The notes: generated by a model not told the origin, from the letters alone. Shown: positions 49,931 to 59,306, counted from the stretch's first letter. The stretch: 64,000 bases of DNA from Nocardiopsis sp. NRRL B-16309 (GCF_001279585.1 NZ_LGEC01000058.1:62001-126000); one strand, 5' to 3'. Translations and numbers: made by a program.

Positions 49931-50989
49931 TCAGCCCTGCTCGGCTACTCGCGCGGCCAGATCGTCGCCGATCTGCGAGGTGGAACGGACCGCGTGGCCG
50001 CGGGTCTTGAGGTCCGCGGCGACCGCGTCCTCGATCCTGCGGGCGGCCTCGACCGCGCCCAGGTGCTCCAGCATGGTGGCGGCGGAGAGCACGGTGGCGG
50101 TGGGATCGGCCTTCCCCTGGCCCGCGATGTCGGGCGCGGAGCCGTGCACCGGCTCGAACATGCTGGGGAAGGTGCCGTCGGGGTTGATGTTGCCGCTGGC
50201 GGCCAGGCCGATGCCGCCGGCGATGGCGGCGCCGATGTCGGTGATGATGTCGCCGAAGAGGTTGTCGGTGACGACCACGTCGAAGCGCGCGGGCTGGTTG
50301 ACGAAGAACATCGACGCGGCGTCGACGTGGCAGTAGTCGACCGAGACCTCGGGGTACTCGGCGCCGACCTCCTTGACCACGCGCTGCCAGAGCTCGCCGG
50401 CGAAGGTCAGGACGTTGTCCTTGTGGACCAGGGTGAGCTTGCGGCGCGGGCGGGCCGCGGCCTTGGCGAAGGCGAAGCGGACCACGCGCTCGACGCCGAA
50501 GCGGGTGTTGACGCTGTCCTGGGTGGCGACCTCGTGGGGGGTGCCCTTGCGCAGGACGCCGCCCGCTCCCGCGTAGGGGCCCTCGGTGCCCTCGCGCACG
50601 ACGAGCATGTCGATGTCGTCGGCGCCGACACCCGCCAGGGGGCTCTCCACGCCGGGGAAGAGCCGGACCGGGCGCAGGTTGACGTAGTGGTCGAAGTCGA
50701 AGCGCAGGCGCAGCAGCAGGCCGCGCTCCAGGACGCCGCTGGGGACACTGGGGTCACCGACGGCGCCCAGGAAGATCGCCTCGTGCTCGGCCAGTTCGGA
50801 CTCGACCGAGTCCGGCAGCGTCTCACCGGTACGGTGCCAGAGCTTGGCGCCCAGCTCGTACTCGGAGGTCGTGAAGGCGAGGTCGTACTGGGAGGCCGCG
50901 ACCTCCAGCACCTTGAGGCCCTCGGCGACCACCTCGGGGCCGATCCCGTCGCCGGGGATGACGGCCAGTTTCACGGTGCGCGCTGCCAT
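49931..50989 (-). CDS. leuB: 3-isopropylmalate dehydrogenase
   Basis: NAD-dependent oxidative decarboxylation of 3-isopropylmalate in leucine synthesis. 352 residues. VIPGDGIGPEVVAEGLKVLE at the N-terminus; LVVREGTEGPYAG, LTLVHKDNVL, VVTDNLFGDIITDIGAAIAG and MFEPVHGSAPDIAGQG are the metal-, substrate- and NAD-binding signatures. ATG 50989. A perfect TCTCA-N5-TGAGA dyad lies 41-55 bases upstream, a candidate site for the IclR regulator encoded next to leuCD. Confidence 0.96.
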   Translation of the reverse strand: MAARTVKLAVIPGDGIGPEVVAEGLKVLEVAASQYDLAFTTSEYELGAKLWHRTGETLPDSVESELAEHEAIFLGAVGDPSVPSGVLERGLLLRLRFDFDHYVNLRPVRLFPGVESPLAGVGADDIDMLVVREGTEGPYAGAGGVLRKGTPHEVATQDSVNTRFGVERVVRFAFAKAAARPRRKLTLVHKDNVLTFAGELWQRVVKEVGAEYPEVSVDYCHVDAASMFFVNQPARFDVVVTDNLFGDIITDIGAAIAGGIGLAASGNINPDGTFPSMFEPVHGSAPDIAGQGKADPTATVLSAATMLEHLGAVEAARRIEDAVAADLKTRGHAVRSTSQIGDDLAARVAEQG

Positions 50990-51029
50990 ACGGTCTGCCT
51001 CTAACTCGGACGTGACCCCACCAGAGACT

Positions 51030-51044
51030 TCTCACATGATGAGA
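51030..51044. promoter_or_regulatory. Candidate NdgR operator at leuB
   Basis: TCTCACATGATGAGA, a palindrome with 5-bp perfect arms. On the minus strand it reads TCTCATCATGTGAGA and shares TCTCrnyATGTGrrA with the leuC/ndgR site. It is in the right place to block or drive leuB transcription. Confidence 0.5.
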
Positions 51045-51071
51045 TCAGACTGAACACTGGATGAGACAAGA

Positions 51072-51182
51072 CTAGCGGCCCTCGGGACCGCCGTTGTCCC
51101 TGCGGTCCAGTGCCCCCTGCAGGGCGCGGTGGACCTCGTCCTCGGAGTCGGGCGTGGACGGGTACTCGACCATGTCGTACAT
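51072..51182 (-). CDS. 36-residue acidic protein upstream of leuB
   Basis: Starts MYDMVEYPSTPDSEDEVHRA and ends ALDRRDNGGPEGR. GGAGGA lies exactly 5 bases before the ATG, the best ribosome binding site in this stretch, and codon third positions are GC-rich as in real genes. No family is recognised. It precedes leuB by 82 bases in the same direction and may be co-transcribed; it has no run of Leu codons, so it is not an obvious attenuation peptide. Confidence 0.6.
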   Translation of the reverse strand: MYDMVEYPSTPDSEDEVHRALQGALDRRDNGGPEGR

Positions 51183-51575
51183 GTGATCCTCCGGATGCGG
51201 TACGTGACCGGCGGCGCGTGCGGAGCGGCCGCGGGAACTCGGTGCGGGCGAGTGGCCAGACCGCGGGGCCCGGTGGTGCCGGGCGGCGCGCCGGCCGCGT
51301 GGACGGCTGTGGCCACGGAAGAAGGAGCGAGTCGTCCCGGCGCGTTGGACCGCCGGAGGCGCCGACGCGGGCCCGGGTGGGGCGGGCGGCGGCGAGGACG
51401 GCGGCACCAGGCGGTGGAGCCGGTGCCGCTGACTCCTAGGACGACAGAATATCGGATGTCCAACTAGTTGACCAGGAAATCTCACCATGTGGGATGCGGT
51501 CGCGTCATCGCAGATCAGAGGGCCGGGGCGGGCGGAGGCGATCCGCCGCCCCTGCCCGCCCCGGCCCCGTCGCGC
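51183..51575. other. Intergenic region between the GT operon and the leuB unit
   Basis: About 390 bases. Near 51440-51495, on the minus strand, TGGTCA, a perfect CAACTAGTTG palindrome and TATTCT (17 bases after TGGTCA) look like a promoter with an internal dyad, preceded by the palindrome at 51480-51494. The 250 bases downstream encode only Arg/Pro-rich non-protein frames and would form a long leader. Confidence 0.4.
51480..51494. promoter_or_regulatory. Third copy of the leu-type palindrome
   Basis: TCTCACCATGTGGGA, matching the leuB site (TCTCATCATGTGAGA on its minus strand) at 12 of 15 positions. It sits just upstream of the possible promoter of the 36-residue gene. Confidence 0.45.
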
Positions 51576-53213
51576 TCACCTCGCGCGGCGGCCGAGCAGC
51601 AGCCGGGCGAGGCGTCCCCGGGTCAGCGCCCGGATCCGGCGCTCCCACCGGTCGGCCTCCGCCCGCCGGCGGTCCGCCTTCGCCTCCGCCTCGCGCAGCT
51701 TCTTCCCCCAGTCCGGGGGCGGTACCGCTCCGTCGGACCCGGCCCGGCACAGCACCTCGTCGCGTTCCATCACGAGGACCCCCCAGACGGCGGCCACCAC
51801 CGCGTCGCGCTCCATCGCCTCGGCGCCCAGGTGGCGGGCGCGGGCGAAGGCCGCGGTGCGCTCCAGGCGCAGGGCCTCGGCCCGGCGGGCGTGCGTCCCC
51901 CGCACGCGGACCAGGCCCGCGCCCTGCCGTTCGGCCGCGCCGGTCAGGGCACGCACCGCGCCCGGCCGCGGCCGGGCGCCCGGTGACACGAGCAGCCGGA
52001 AGGGCACGTCGGGGTCCGGGTCGGGGGCGGCCGCGGCGAACTCCACCCGCGGCTCGCTCCGGTAGCACTCGTGGACCAGCCGCACGTCCGCCGCGGGATC
52101 GTCCAGGACCGCGTGCCGGCCCGGCGTCACCCGCGACCACTCCCCCACCAGGCGGATCCGGATGTCGAGGGTGTCACCGGACAGCAGGCCGTCCACCGTC
52201 TCGGCCACGTCGTCGAAGCGGCGCCCGGTGGTGTCGACCACCACGTCGACGAAGGGCACCTCCCAGGTCCGCCCGGGGGCCCGGCGCCGGGTGTACTTGC
52301 GGGGCACCCGGTTCTCCGTGAACGGCCGGGCGAACCGGGCCGCCTCCGCGCCGCGCCGATCGGTCGTCGGGGTCCCCAGGTGCCAGCAGGCCGCCGACCG
52401 CTCCGGGACGAACACCGCGCCCCGCTGGGCCAGCCGGTACCCCAGGACGCTGTCCTCCCCCAGGACCGGGTCCGGCGCCTCGCCCGCCGCCTCCTCGAAG
52501 AGCTCGCGCCGCAGGGAGGCCGTGGCGCCGGTGAACACCTCCCACGCGCGGTGCCCGGCCGAGCGCAGGTCGTCGGTGTCCGCCAGGAGGTCGGTGATCC
52601 ACTCCAGGCCGGCCGTGCCCGGCCCCAGGAGGGCCGCCGCCTCACCGCGCCCGACCCGGTCGCGGACCACCTCGGGGTCGAGCGTCGCGGGCGGCACGTC
52701 CGTGACCGCGAACCCGCCCATGACGGCGAGGTAGTCCGCGAGGTGGTGCCAGCGCATCTGCGCCTCGACGTGCTCCCGGCCGACGACCATGTCCGCGTCA
52801 AGCCGCAGCACGACCGGGGCCTCCGTGGCGGCCACCCCCTCCCGTACCGCGTGCCCCGGCCCCCAACCGCGTGAGGAGGCCACGACCAGGCGGGTGTGCT
52901 CGGGCCGGATCGGCGGAAGGACCAGCGGGGGATCGCTGCCGTCGTCGACGACCACGACCTCCATCAGCTCCGCGGGATAGCTCTGCGCCGCCAGCGACGC
53001 CAGCACCAGGTCCAGCTTCTCCTGCCCGCCGTAGGCCGGCACGACCACGCTCACGCCCAGGACCGGATCCCACCCGCCCAACGGCGGCGGATCGAGCACC
53101 GAGTAGTCGTTGCGCCGTATCAAGGGGCGGGGGCCACCGCCCGTCCCCGTGTGCTCGCCCGTGTCCTCGCCCGGGGATCCCCGGCCCCGCACGGATCCGT
53201 CCCTGACCGCCAT
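51576..53213 (-). CDS. Family 2 glycosyltransferase (paralogue of the next gene)
   Basis: 545 residues from ATG 53213 (GAGGAT 7 bases upstream). GT-A domain: VSVVVPAYGGQEKLDLVLAS, VVVVDDGSDPP, LRLDADMVVG (DxD-like) and GEDSVLGYRLAQRGAVFVPE, the acid/base ED motif of inverting GT2 enzymes. A C-terminal half of about 250 residues contains VDVVVDTTGRRFDDVAETVD and a coiled, Arg-rich end. No membrane helix. Last gene of the operon, 16 bases after its paralogue; the two share long nearly identical DNA stretches. Acceptor and sugar unknown. Confidence 0.88.
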   Translation of the reverse strand: MAVRDGSVRGRGSPGEDTGEHTGTGGGPRPLIRRNDYSVLDPPPLGGWDPVLGVSVVVPAYGGQEKLDLVLASLAAQSYPAELMEVVVVDDGSDPPLVLPPIRPEHTRLVVASSRGWGPGHAVREGVAATEAPVVLRLDADMVVGREHVEAQMRWHHLADYLAVMGGFAVTDVPPATLDPEVVRDRVGRGEAAALLGPGTAGLEWITDLLADTDDLRSAGHRAWEVFTGATASLRRELFEEAAGEAPDPVLGEDSVLGYRLAQRGAVFVPERSAACWHLGTPTTDRRGAEAARFARPFTENRVPRKYTRRRAPGRTWEVPFVDVVVDTTGRRFDDVAETVDGLLSGDTLDIRIRLVGEWSRVTPGRHAVLDDPAADVRLVHECYRSEPRVEFAAAAPDPDPDVPFRLLVSPGARPRPGAVRALTGAAERQGAGLVRVRGTHARRAEALRLERTAAFARARHLGAEAMERDAVVAAVWGVLVMERDEVLCRAGSDGAVPPPDWGKKLREAEAKADRRRAEADRWERRIRALTRGRLARLLLGRRAR

Positions 53214-53229
53214 ACGCCGATCCTCGCCC

Positions 53230-54834
53230 TCACCCAATGATCCGGCACAGGAGCCGACCGCCGCGGCTCCCGGTCAACCAGCGGAACCGGCGTTGCAACC
53301 GCTCCGCGCGCGCCTTGTGCGCCTCGGCCCCGGCCCGCGCCGCCGCCAGGCGGTCGGCCCAGTCGTCCGGCGGCTCGCCCGCCGGATCCTCCGGTGTGAA
53401 CAGCAGGCCCTCCCCGTCGATCCAGTGCACGCCGAACAGCGCGTCCACCATGGCGTCGATCTCGTCCTCGCCCGCCCCGAGCCGCCGCGCGCGGGCGAAG
53501 GCGCCGGTGCGCTCCAGCCGGGGGCCGCCCAGGTCGTCCCCGGGCGCGGTCGCCCTCAGCAGGCCCGCGCGCGCGGCGTCGGCCCGCTCGATCATCCGAC
53601 GTACCGCGTGGCGGGCCAGCGGCTGCCCGGGGCGCAGGAACAGCCGGAAGGGCACGTCCGGGTCCGGGTCGGGCACGGCCGCGACGCACTCCACCCGCGG
53701 CTCGCACCGGTAGTGCTCATGGAGGAGCCGCACGTCCAGGTCGGGGTCGTCCAGGACCGCGTGGCGTCCCGGCGTCACCCGCGACCACTCCCCCACCAGG
53801 CGGATCCTGATATCGGCCGTGTCCCCGTTGAGCAGCGCGTCCACCGTCTCGGCCACCTCGTCGAACCCGCCGCCGGCGGTGTCGACCACGGCGTCGACCC
53901 TGGGCACCTGCCACTGGCGGGCGGGGCTGCGGACTCCGTTGCCGATGAGCGGCAGGCGGTTGCCCACGAGGGGGTACCGGTACCGCGCGCCGTCCTCCTT
54001 GCGGTGCTCCATCTGCGGGCGGCCCAGGTGCCAGCTGCCGGCATCGGTCTCGGGAACGAACACGGCGCCGTGCTGGGCGAACCGGTATCCGAGGTGGGTG
54101 TCCTCGCCCAGGATCAGCTCGGAGTCCGCTCCGCCCGCCTCCTCGAAGAACGCGCGCCGGACCGAGCCCGTGGCACCGATGAAGTACCGGAACGCGGCGA
54201 GGCCGGCGGTGCGCAGGTTCGCCGTGCGGTCGTAGGCCCGCCGCAGCCACGCCAACTCGTCGCCCTGCCCGTCGACCAGGGCCTCCGGCTCCCCCCGGCG
54301 CACGGCGTCGAGGACCTCGCCCGGCGCGAGGGCGCCGGACCGGTGGTCCACGCAGCGCAGGTGGCCGGTGACGGCGACGTAGTCGGCGAGGTGGTGCCAG
54401 CGCATCTGCGCCTCGACGTGCTCGCGGAAGGCGATCATGTCGGCGTCCAGGAAGAGCAGCACGTCGGCGGTGGAGGCGGCCGCACCGGAGTTCACGGCGT
54501 GGCCCCGGGCCCAGCCGCCGGGCAGGCTCGGCACGATCCGCGTGTGCTCGGGCCGGATCGGCGGGAGCAGCAGCGGGGGATCGCTGCCGTCGTCGACGAC
54601 CACGACCTCCATCAGCTCCGCGGGATAGCTCTGCGCCGCCAGCGACGCCAGCGTCAGGTCCAGCTTCTCCTGGCCGCCGTAGGCCGGGATGACGACGCTG
54701 ACGCTCAGCACCGGATCCCAGTCCCCCAGCGGCGGCGGTTCGAGGACGGAGTGGTCGTTGTGCCGGATGAGGGGGCGGGGCGGCGGTTCCGGCCGCGGCC
54801 CTCCGGCACGGGGATCGTTCTGGACCAGTGTCAT
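53230..54834 (-). CDS. Family 2 glycosyltransferase
   Basis: 534 residues from ATG 54834 with GGGAG upstream. Same architecture as the downstream gene: VSVVIPAYGGQEKLDLTLAS, VVVVDDGSDPPLLLPPIRP, FLDADMIAFREHVEAQMRWH and GEDTHLGYRFAQHGAVFVPE, then a C-terminal half with RIRLVGEWSRVTPGRHAVLD. The pair arose by tandem duplication. Its ATG overlaps the stop of the preceding glycosyltransferase by four bases (ATGA). Confidence 0.88.
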   Translation of the reverse strand: MTLVQNDPRAGGPRPEPPPRPLIRHNDHSVLEPPPLGDWDPVLSVSVVIPAYGGQEKLDLTLASLAAQSYPAELMEVVVVDDGSDPPLLLPPIRPEHTRIVPSLPGGWARGHAVNSGAAASTADVLLFLDADMIAFREHVEAQMRWHHLADYVAVTGHLRCVDHRSGALAPGEVLDAVRRGEPEALVDGQGDELAWLRRAYDRTANLRTAGLAAFRYFIGATGSVRRAFFEEAGGADSELILGEDTHLGYRFAQHGAVFVPETDAGSWHLGRPQMEHRKEDGARYRYPLVGNRLPLIGNGVRSPARQWQVPRVDAVVDTAGGGFDEVAETVDALLNGDTADIRIRLVGEWSRVTPGRHAVLDDPDLDVRLLHEHYRCEPRVECVAAVPDPDPDVPFRLFLRPGQPLARHAVRRMIERADAARAGLLRATAPGDDLGGPRLERTGAFARARRLGAGEDEIDAMVDALFGVHWIDGEGLLFTPEDPAGEPPDDWADRLAAARAGAEAHKARAERLQRRFRWLTGSRGGRLLCRIIG

Positions 54835-56645
54835 CGTCGGCTCCCGTGGGTCGTCGTGGCCCGTGTCCCGGTCGGCGCGTCCCCGGGGTCGGATTCCAGC
54901 AGCGCGCTGGGACGCCATCCGGGCCAGTGGGTCTGGGGGTCCTGCAGGAAGTAGCCGGCGCTCTCACGCCACGTGTGTCCCTCCGTCCGGCGGCGGACGA
55001 CACAGCCCAGGCCGTGCGTGCGGTAGACGGACCCGCCGACGCGCGCCACGTCGTCGAGGAGTCCGGCGTCGACGCCGGACCACCGGGGCCGGATGCCCCC
55101 GACCTCCTCCAGGACCGCGCGGTCGGTCAGCAGCGCGGCTCCGGTCACGTGGCCGGCGAACCGCTCCGAGTGCACCAGGCGCCGTACGGTGACGTCCGGC
55201 CCCTCCAGGTGGTGGTACTCCGTCGCGCAGCCGACGAGGTCGGCTCCGGAGTAGCGGCGGGCCAGCACCAGGTCGGCCAGGTGGTCGGGCCCGTACCAGT
55301 CGTCGTCGTCCATCTTGGCGACCAGCGGCCCGCTCAGCGGCCCGCTCGCCCGCTCGATCGCGCCGTTGAGCACCGAGCCGAACACCGTGTCCCGGTCCGC
55401 CTCGAAAACCACCGCCGCGTGTCCGGAGTCCCGGAGGGCCGCCACGGCGGAGCGCACGCCCGGGGCGTCCGGGCCGAACCCGTGCAGGGCCAGCACCACC
55501 TCCACCTGGACCCCGCGCTGGCGTGCCACCTGCCGCAACGCGAACCCCACCATCTCCGGGCGACGCGTGCACAGCACCACCGACACCATCGGCTCGGCCA
55601 GGAGACCGGACGCCGACCGGCGCCACCGCGCGAACGACCCGTGCGCGCGCAGCGCCGCCCGCCGCAACCGCACACTGTGCTCCTCGCGCGCCAACTCGTC
55701 CTCCAGGTCGGCGCCGCGCACCGACCGGAGCAGGGCGTGCAGGTCGCCGCCCAGGCAGTCCGCCCAACGCGGAGCGGCGCCGCCGACGAGCGGGATCCCG
55801 GCCGCGGCGAGCCCGGCGACCGTGTGCACGGCGGCCAGGGGGCCGCTGTGGCGCCCCCACCCGACCTCCACCGAGCGCAGGTCCCGCAGCCGCGCCACGG
55901 CCGCGTCGCTCACGGCCCCGTTCTCCGGGACGCGCCACCGGACCGACCGGCCGACCTCCAGCACCCATCGGCCGCCCCGCGAGACCAGCCGCCCCGTCCG
56001 CGGCTTCGACTCCCGCGTGAACCCGATCGGGTTCACCACCCGCTCGTCCACCGCGGGCACGTCCCCCACCGACAGCCGGGCGTACCCGGAAGCGGCGTCC
56101 ACCGACCGCGGCGCGCTCAGGCGGCGCCAGGCCGTGTCCGCCACCGCTCGGCGGTGGGCGCCCGCCGACACCGTCGCCGCCGTGTCCCGGCGACCGCCCA
56201 CCAGGCCGTGGGCCACCGCTCCCACGACCTCCGACACCTCCACCGGATCGGTGAAGGAGAACGAGTACGAGCACGCGCCGTCCGGAGACCGGAGCACCCG
56301 CATGTCGATGAGGTCGGTCCACCGCGTCGCCGCCGGCGGTGACGGCAGGAACCGTCCGGTCCGCCCGGTGGCGGCGAGCACGGCGACCACGACGTCCGCC
56401 GCCCTGGGCGACCCGGTTTCGGGGACGACCCGGCGCAGATCCGCCGGGGTGGCGGCGATGAGCACCACCAGCGCGATATCGCGCCCCGGGGCGGGGTCCC
56501 ATCCGTTCCGGTCCAGGTCCAGGGCCGGGCCCGCGGCGTGCTCCGCCGCGCGTGCGGCCGGGCGGGCGGTGCCCGGCCCGAGGTGGGCGACCAGGACGGA
56601 CCCGGCCGCGCGGGAGCGCAGCGCCGTGTCCAGCACCGCGCCCAT
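54831..56645 (-). CDS. Large glycosyltransferase, second type
   Basis: 604 residues from ATG 56645, which overlaps the preceding stop by one base (TGATG). The N-terminal 250 residues are family-specific, with VVNPIGFTRESKPRTGRL and GWGRHSGPLAAVHTVAGLAA; the C-terminal GT-A domain holds PMVSVVLCTRRPEMVGFALR, VAKMDDDDWYGPDHLADLVL (Asp cluster for metal/sugar) and a final GHTWRESAGYFLQ. Probably synthesises a cell-surface glycan with its operon partners; the substrate is unknown. Closely related to the next gene. Confidence 0.85.
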   Translation of the reverse strand: MGAVLDTALRSRAAGSVLVAHLGPGTARPAARAAEHAAGPALDLDRNGWDPAPGRDIALVVLIAATPADLRRVVPETGSPRAADVVVAVLAATGRTGRFLPSPPAATRWTDLIDMRVLRSPDGACSYSFSFTDPVEVSEVVGAVAHGLVGGRRDTAATVSAGAHRRAVADTAWRRLSAPRSVDAASGYARLSVGDVPAVDERVVNPIGFTRESKPRTGRLVSRGGRWVLEVGRSVRWRVPENGAVSDAAVARLRDLRSVEVGWGRHSGPLAAVHTVAGLAAAGIPLVGGAAPRWADCLGGDLHALLRSVRGADLEDELAREEHSVRLRRAALRAHGSFARWRRSASGLLAEPMVSVVLCTRRPEMVGFALRQVARQRGVQVEVVLALHGFGPDAPGVRSAVAALRDSGHAAVVFEADRDTVFGSVLNGAIERASGPLSGPLVAKMDDDDWYGPDHLADLVLARRYSGADLVGCATEYHHLEGPDVTVRRLVHSERFAGHVTGAALLTDRAVLEEVGGIRPRWSGVDAGLLDDVARVGGSVYRTHGLGCVVRRRTEGHTWRESAGYFLQDPQTHWPGWRPSALLESDPGDAPTGTRATTTHGSRR

Positions 56646-58587
56646 CACGGCGCCGCTCCGGCGGCGCACAGCCGCGCCACCGGCTCCGGCAGAGCCGGGT
56701 CGGTGGTCTCCGGCGTGCTCCAGGGCCGCGCCCAGCGGGTCGCGGGGGCGTCCGAGGAGTCCGGTTCCAGCAGTGCGCTGGGCCGCCACCCGGGTCGGCG
56801 ATCGCTGCTCCCGTGGCGGAGGAAGTAGCCGGAGCCGACCCTCCAGGTGTGTCCGGCCGCCTTGCGCCGGAGCACGTAGTTGCAGCCGTGGCCGCGGTGG
56901 ACGCGGGCGCCCAGGCTCCGCAGGTCGGCCAGCAGCCGGGAGTCCTCGGACGTGGGCACGGCCCGGAAGCCGTCCACGTCCTCCAGCGTCCGGCGGTCGG
57001 TGAGCAGGGTGCCGCCGGCGACCCGCTCGAACACGCACTCCGTGGGGCCGGGCAGGCGCACGGTCAGGTCGAGGGATTCGAGGTAGACGAACGAGGCGAT
57101 GGATCCGACCAGGTCGGCTCCGGAGTAGCGGCGGGCCAGCACCAGGTCGGCCAGGTGGTCGGGCCCGTACCAGTCGTCGTCGTCCATCTTGGCGACCAGC
57201 GGCCCGCTCCGCCGTTGAGCACCGAGCCGAACACCGTCGCGGAGTCGCACTCCCACACCACCAGGTCCCGCCCGGTCGCGCGGAAGTCCTCCAGGGCGGT
57301 CCGTACGCCCGGGGCGTCCGGGCCGAACCCGTGCAGGGCCAGCACCACCTCCACCTCGACCCCGCGCTGACGTGCCACCTGCCGCAACGCGAACCCCACC
57401 ATCTCCGGACGACGCGTGCACAGCACCACCGACACCATCGGCTCCGCGAGTGCGCCGGAGACCGACCGGCGCCACCGCGCGAACGACCCGTGCGCGCGCA
57501 GCGCCGCCCGCCGCAACCGCACACTGTGCTCCTCGCGGAGTTGCGCGTCGGCCAGGGCCGGGCCGTCGACGGAGGTGACGAGCCGCACCAGGTCGGGGCC
57601 CAGGCAGGCCGCCCACCGGGGCACGGTCGCGCTCGTCAGCGGGACGCCCGCCGCCGCGAGTCCGGCCACCGCCCGCACCGCGGCCAGGGGGCCGCTGTGG
57701 CGCCCCCACCCGACCTCCACCGACCGCAGGTCCCGCAGCCACGCCACGTCCGCGTCGCTCACGGCGCCGTCCTCGGGGACGCGCCACCGGACTGACCGGC
57801 CGACCTCCAGCACCCACCGGCCGCCCCGCGAGACCAGCCGCCCCGTCCGCGGCTTCGACTCCCGCGTGAACCCGATCGGGTTCACCACCCGCTCGTCCAC
57901 CGCGGGCACGTCGGACACGGACAGCCGGTGCGGAGCGGTTCCGCCGGTGCCGACCAGCGCGCCCGGGCGCCCCAGACTCGCCCAGGACGGTCCGGTGGCG
58001 CCCGTCCCGGAGCGGGTTCCGCCGCCGGTCCCGTTCCCCGGACCGGTGTCGTCTCCGCTCCGCGGCCCGGTGCCGTCCCCGCTCCCCGACGGGCGGACGG
58101 CCGTGCCGCGTCGGCCGCCCAGCATCCCCCGGGCCACCGCCGCCACCACCTCCGACACCTCCATGGGGTCGGTGCAGGAGAGGGAGCACGACCATCCCCC
58201 GCCCGGCAGGCGGCGCACCCGCACGTCGATCACTCCTTCCCACCGCCCCAACCCCGGCGGCACCGGGCACGGCGGCCCCACGTGCGGCGCGGCGGCCCTG
58301 ACGACGACCGTGACGTCGGCCGCCGGCGGGAGCCCTTCGGTCAGGGCCACGGCCGCGCGCAGGTCCGCCGTGGAGTCGGCCACGAGGGCGACGTGGTCGG
58401 CGGGCCGCTCGACGGCGCGCTCGGCGGTCGCTCTCGGCCCGGGGGTCCGGGTGAGGTCGACGACCTCGGTGCCCTCGCCGAGCCCGGACCGCCGCAGGGC
58501 CGCCGCCGAACCCGGACCGACGTGGCAGGCCAGCAGGCGCCCCGGTCCGCGGTGGCGGAGGGCGTGCTCGATGTCCTCGTCGGTCAC
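56645..58587 (-). pseudogene. Frameshifted glycosyltransferase, paralogue of 54831-56645
   Basis: Starts at GTG 58587, overlapping the preceding stop (GTGA). It aligns with its neighbour through VVNPIGFTRESKPRTGRL, PMVSVVLCTRRPEMVGFALR and VFGSVLNG. At about 57209 a 25-base stretch present in the neighbour is missing, shifting the frame: the first frame stops at 57064, while the conserved C-terminus (VAKMDDDDWYGPDHLADLVL to GHTWRVGSGYFLRH) continues in another frame to 56645. The missing piece corresponds to a tandemly repeated GCGGCCCGCTC, so slippage, or an assembly error in GC-rich DNA, is likely. Confidence 0.8.
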
Positions 58588-58988
58588 GAGGCCGCCCGCG
58601 CGTGGACCGCGGCACCGCCGACGATCTCGACGCCCGAGTCCCGGTCCGCCAGGTCCGCCCGCAGCGCGGCCACCGACTCGGCGACGGTGTCGAGCCGGTC
58701 GGTCAGCTCGTCGGCCCGGCCGAACAGCTCGGCCCGGTTCTCACCCGCGATCTCGGCGATCTCCCTCAGGTGGCGGTCGAAGCCGCGTCGCAGCAGCCGC
58801 ACCTGGACACTGTTGCGGCGCACCAGGAGCGCCAGGAGGGCGACGGATCCGCAGACCGCCGCCATGAACAGGAGTTGCACCGCGGTCCACGGGTCGAGCA
58901 GGCCGAGGGCGACCGGGGTCGCGCACGCGCCCACCCCTCCGACCCCCATGGACGAGAGCAGCAGAGAACGCCGATTTCGAAGTCGCAC
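58584..58988 (-). CDS. Small two-helix membrane protein with coiled coil
   Basis: 134 residues from GTG 58988 (GGAAGG 7 bases upstream). Two hydrophobic segments, GVGGVGACATPVALGLL and LLFMAAVCGSVALLALLV, are followed by a coiled-coil-like region (about 60-115: REIAEIAGENRAELFG, LTDRLDTVAESVAALRADLA). No family recognised. It opens the glycosyltransferase operon and its stop overlaps the next start by four bases, so it may anchor the soluble transferases at the membrane (inference). Confidence 0.75.
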   Translation of the reverse strand: MRLRNRRSLLLSSMGVGGVGACATPVALGLLDPWTAVQLLFMAAVCGSVALLALLVRRNSVQVRLLRRGFDRHLREIAEIAGENRAELFGRADELTDRLDTVAESVAALRADLADRDSGVEIVGGAAVHARAAS

Positions 58989-59306
58989 CGCACACACCTT
59001 CCGGTTCCAGCCAGGGTGGGAGCACATTCGTTTCCGCCCCCACCAGGCCAGACGCGAAGTGGAGGATCGGCGGCCGGACCGCGCCGCCCGGAACATCGCC
59101 CTAGCGGGCACCATGTTCCACGCGCCGCCCGGATCACGATTTGATGACACGCCATGAGCAGCGCATTCACCGAAGAACGGCGCCGCATGGCCCCGATATG
59201 CGGCGCCGTGCCCGATATCGCCGCCCACGGCCGCCCGCGCACGCGAAGGGCCGCGTCCCACAGCGCCGTGGCGCTGCGGAACGCGGCCCTGGGACCGGTT
59301 CGGTTC
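58989..59306. other. Region between serA and the GT operon
   Basis: About 320 bases with the upstream control region of the GT operon and the serA 3' flank. No promoter could be placed with confidence. Frames continuing upstream of 58988 lack a better start. Confidence 0.4.
59261..59276 (-). terminator. Possible terminator after serA
   Basis: CAGCGCC (59261-59267) and GGCGCTG (59270-59276) form a 7-bp stem, flanked by GTCCCA/TGGGAC that could extend it. 30 bases past the serA stop. Confidence 0.4.

Noticed and set aside
53110..54954. Plus-strand frame opposite the glycosyltransferase genes
   Set aside because: Arg/Val/Gly-rich antisense translation without motifs; the minus-strand genes are supported by GT2 motifs and overlapping stops and starts.
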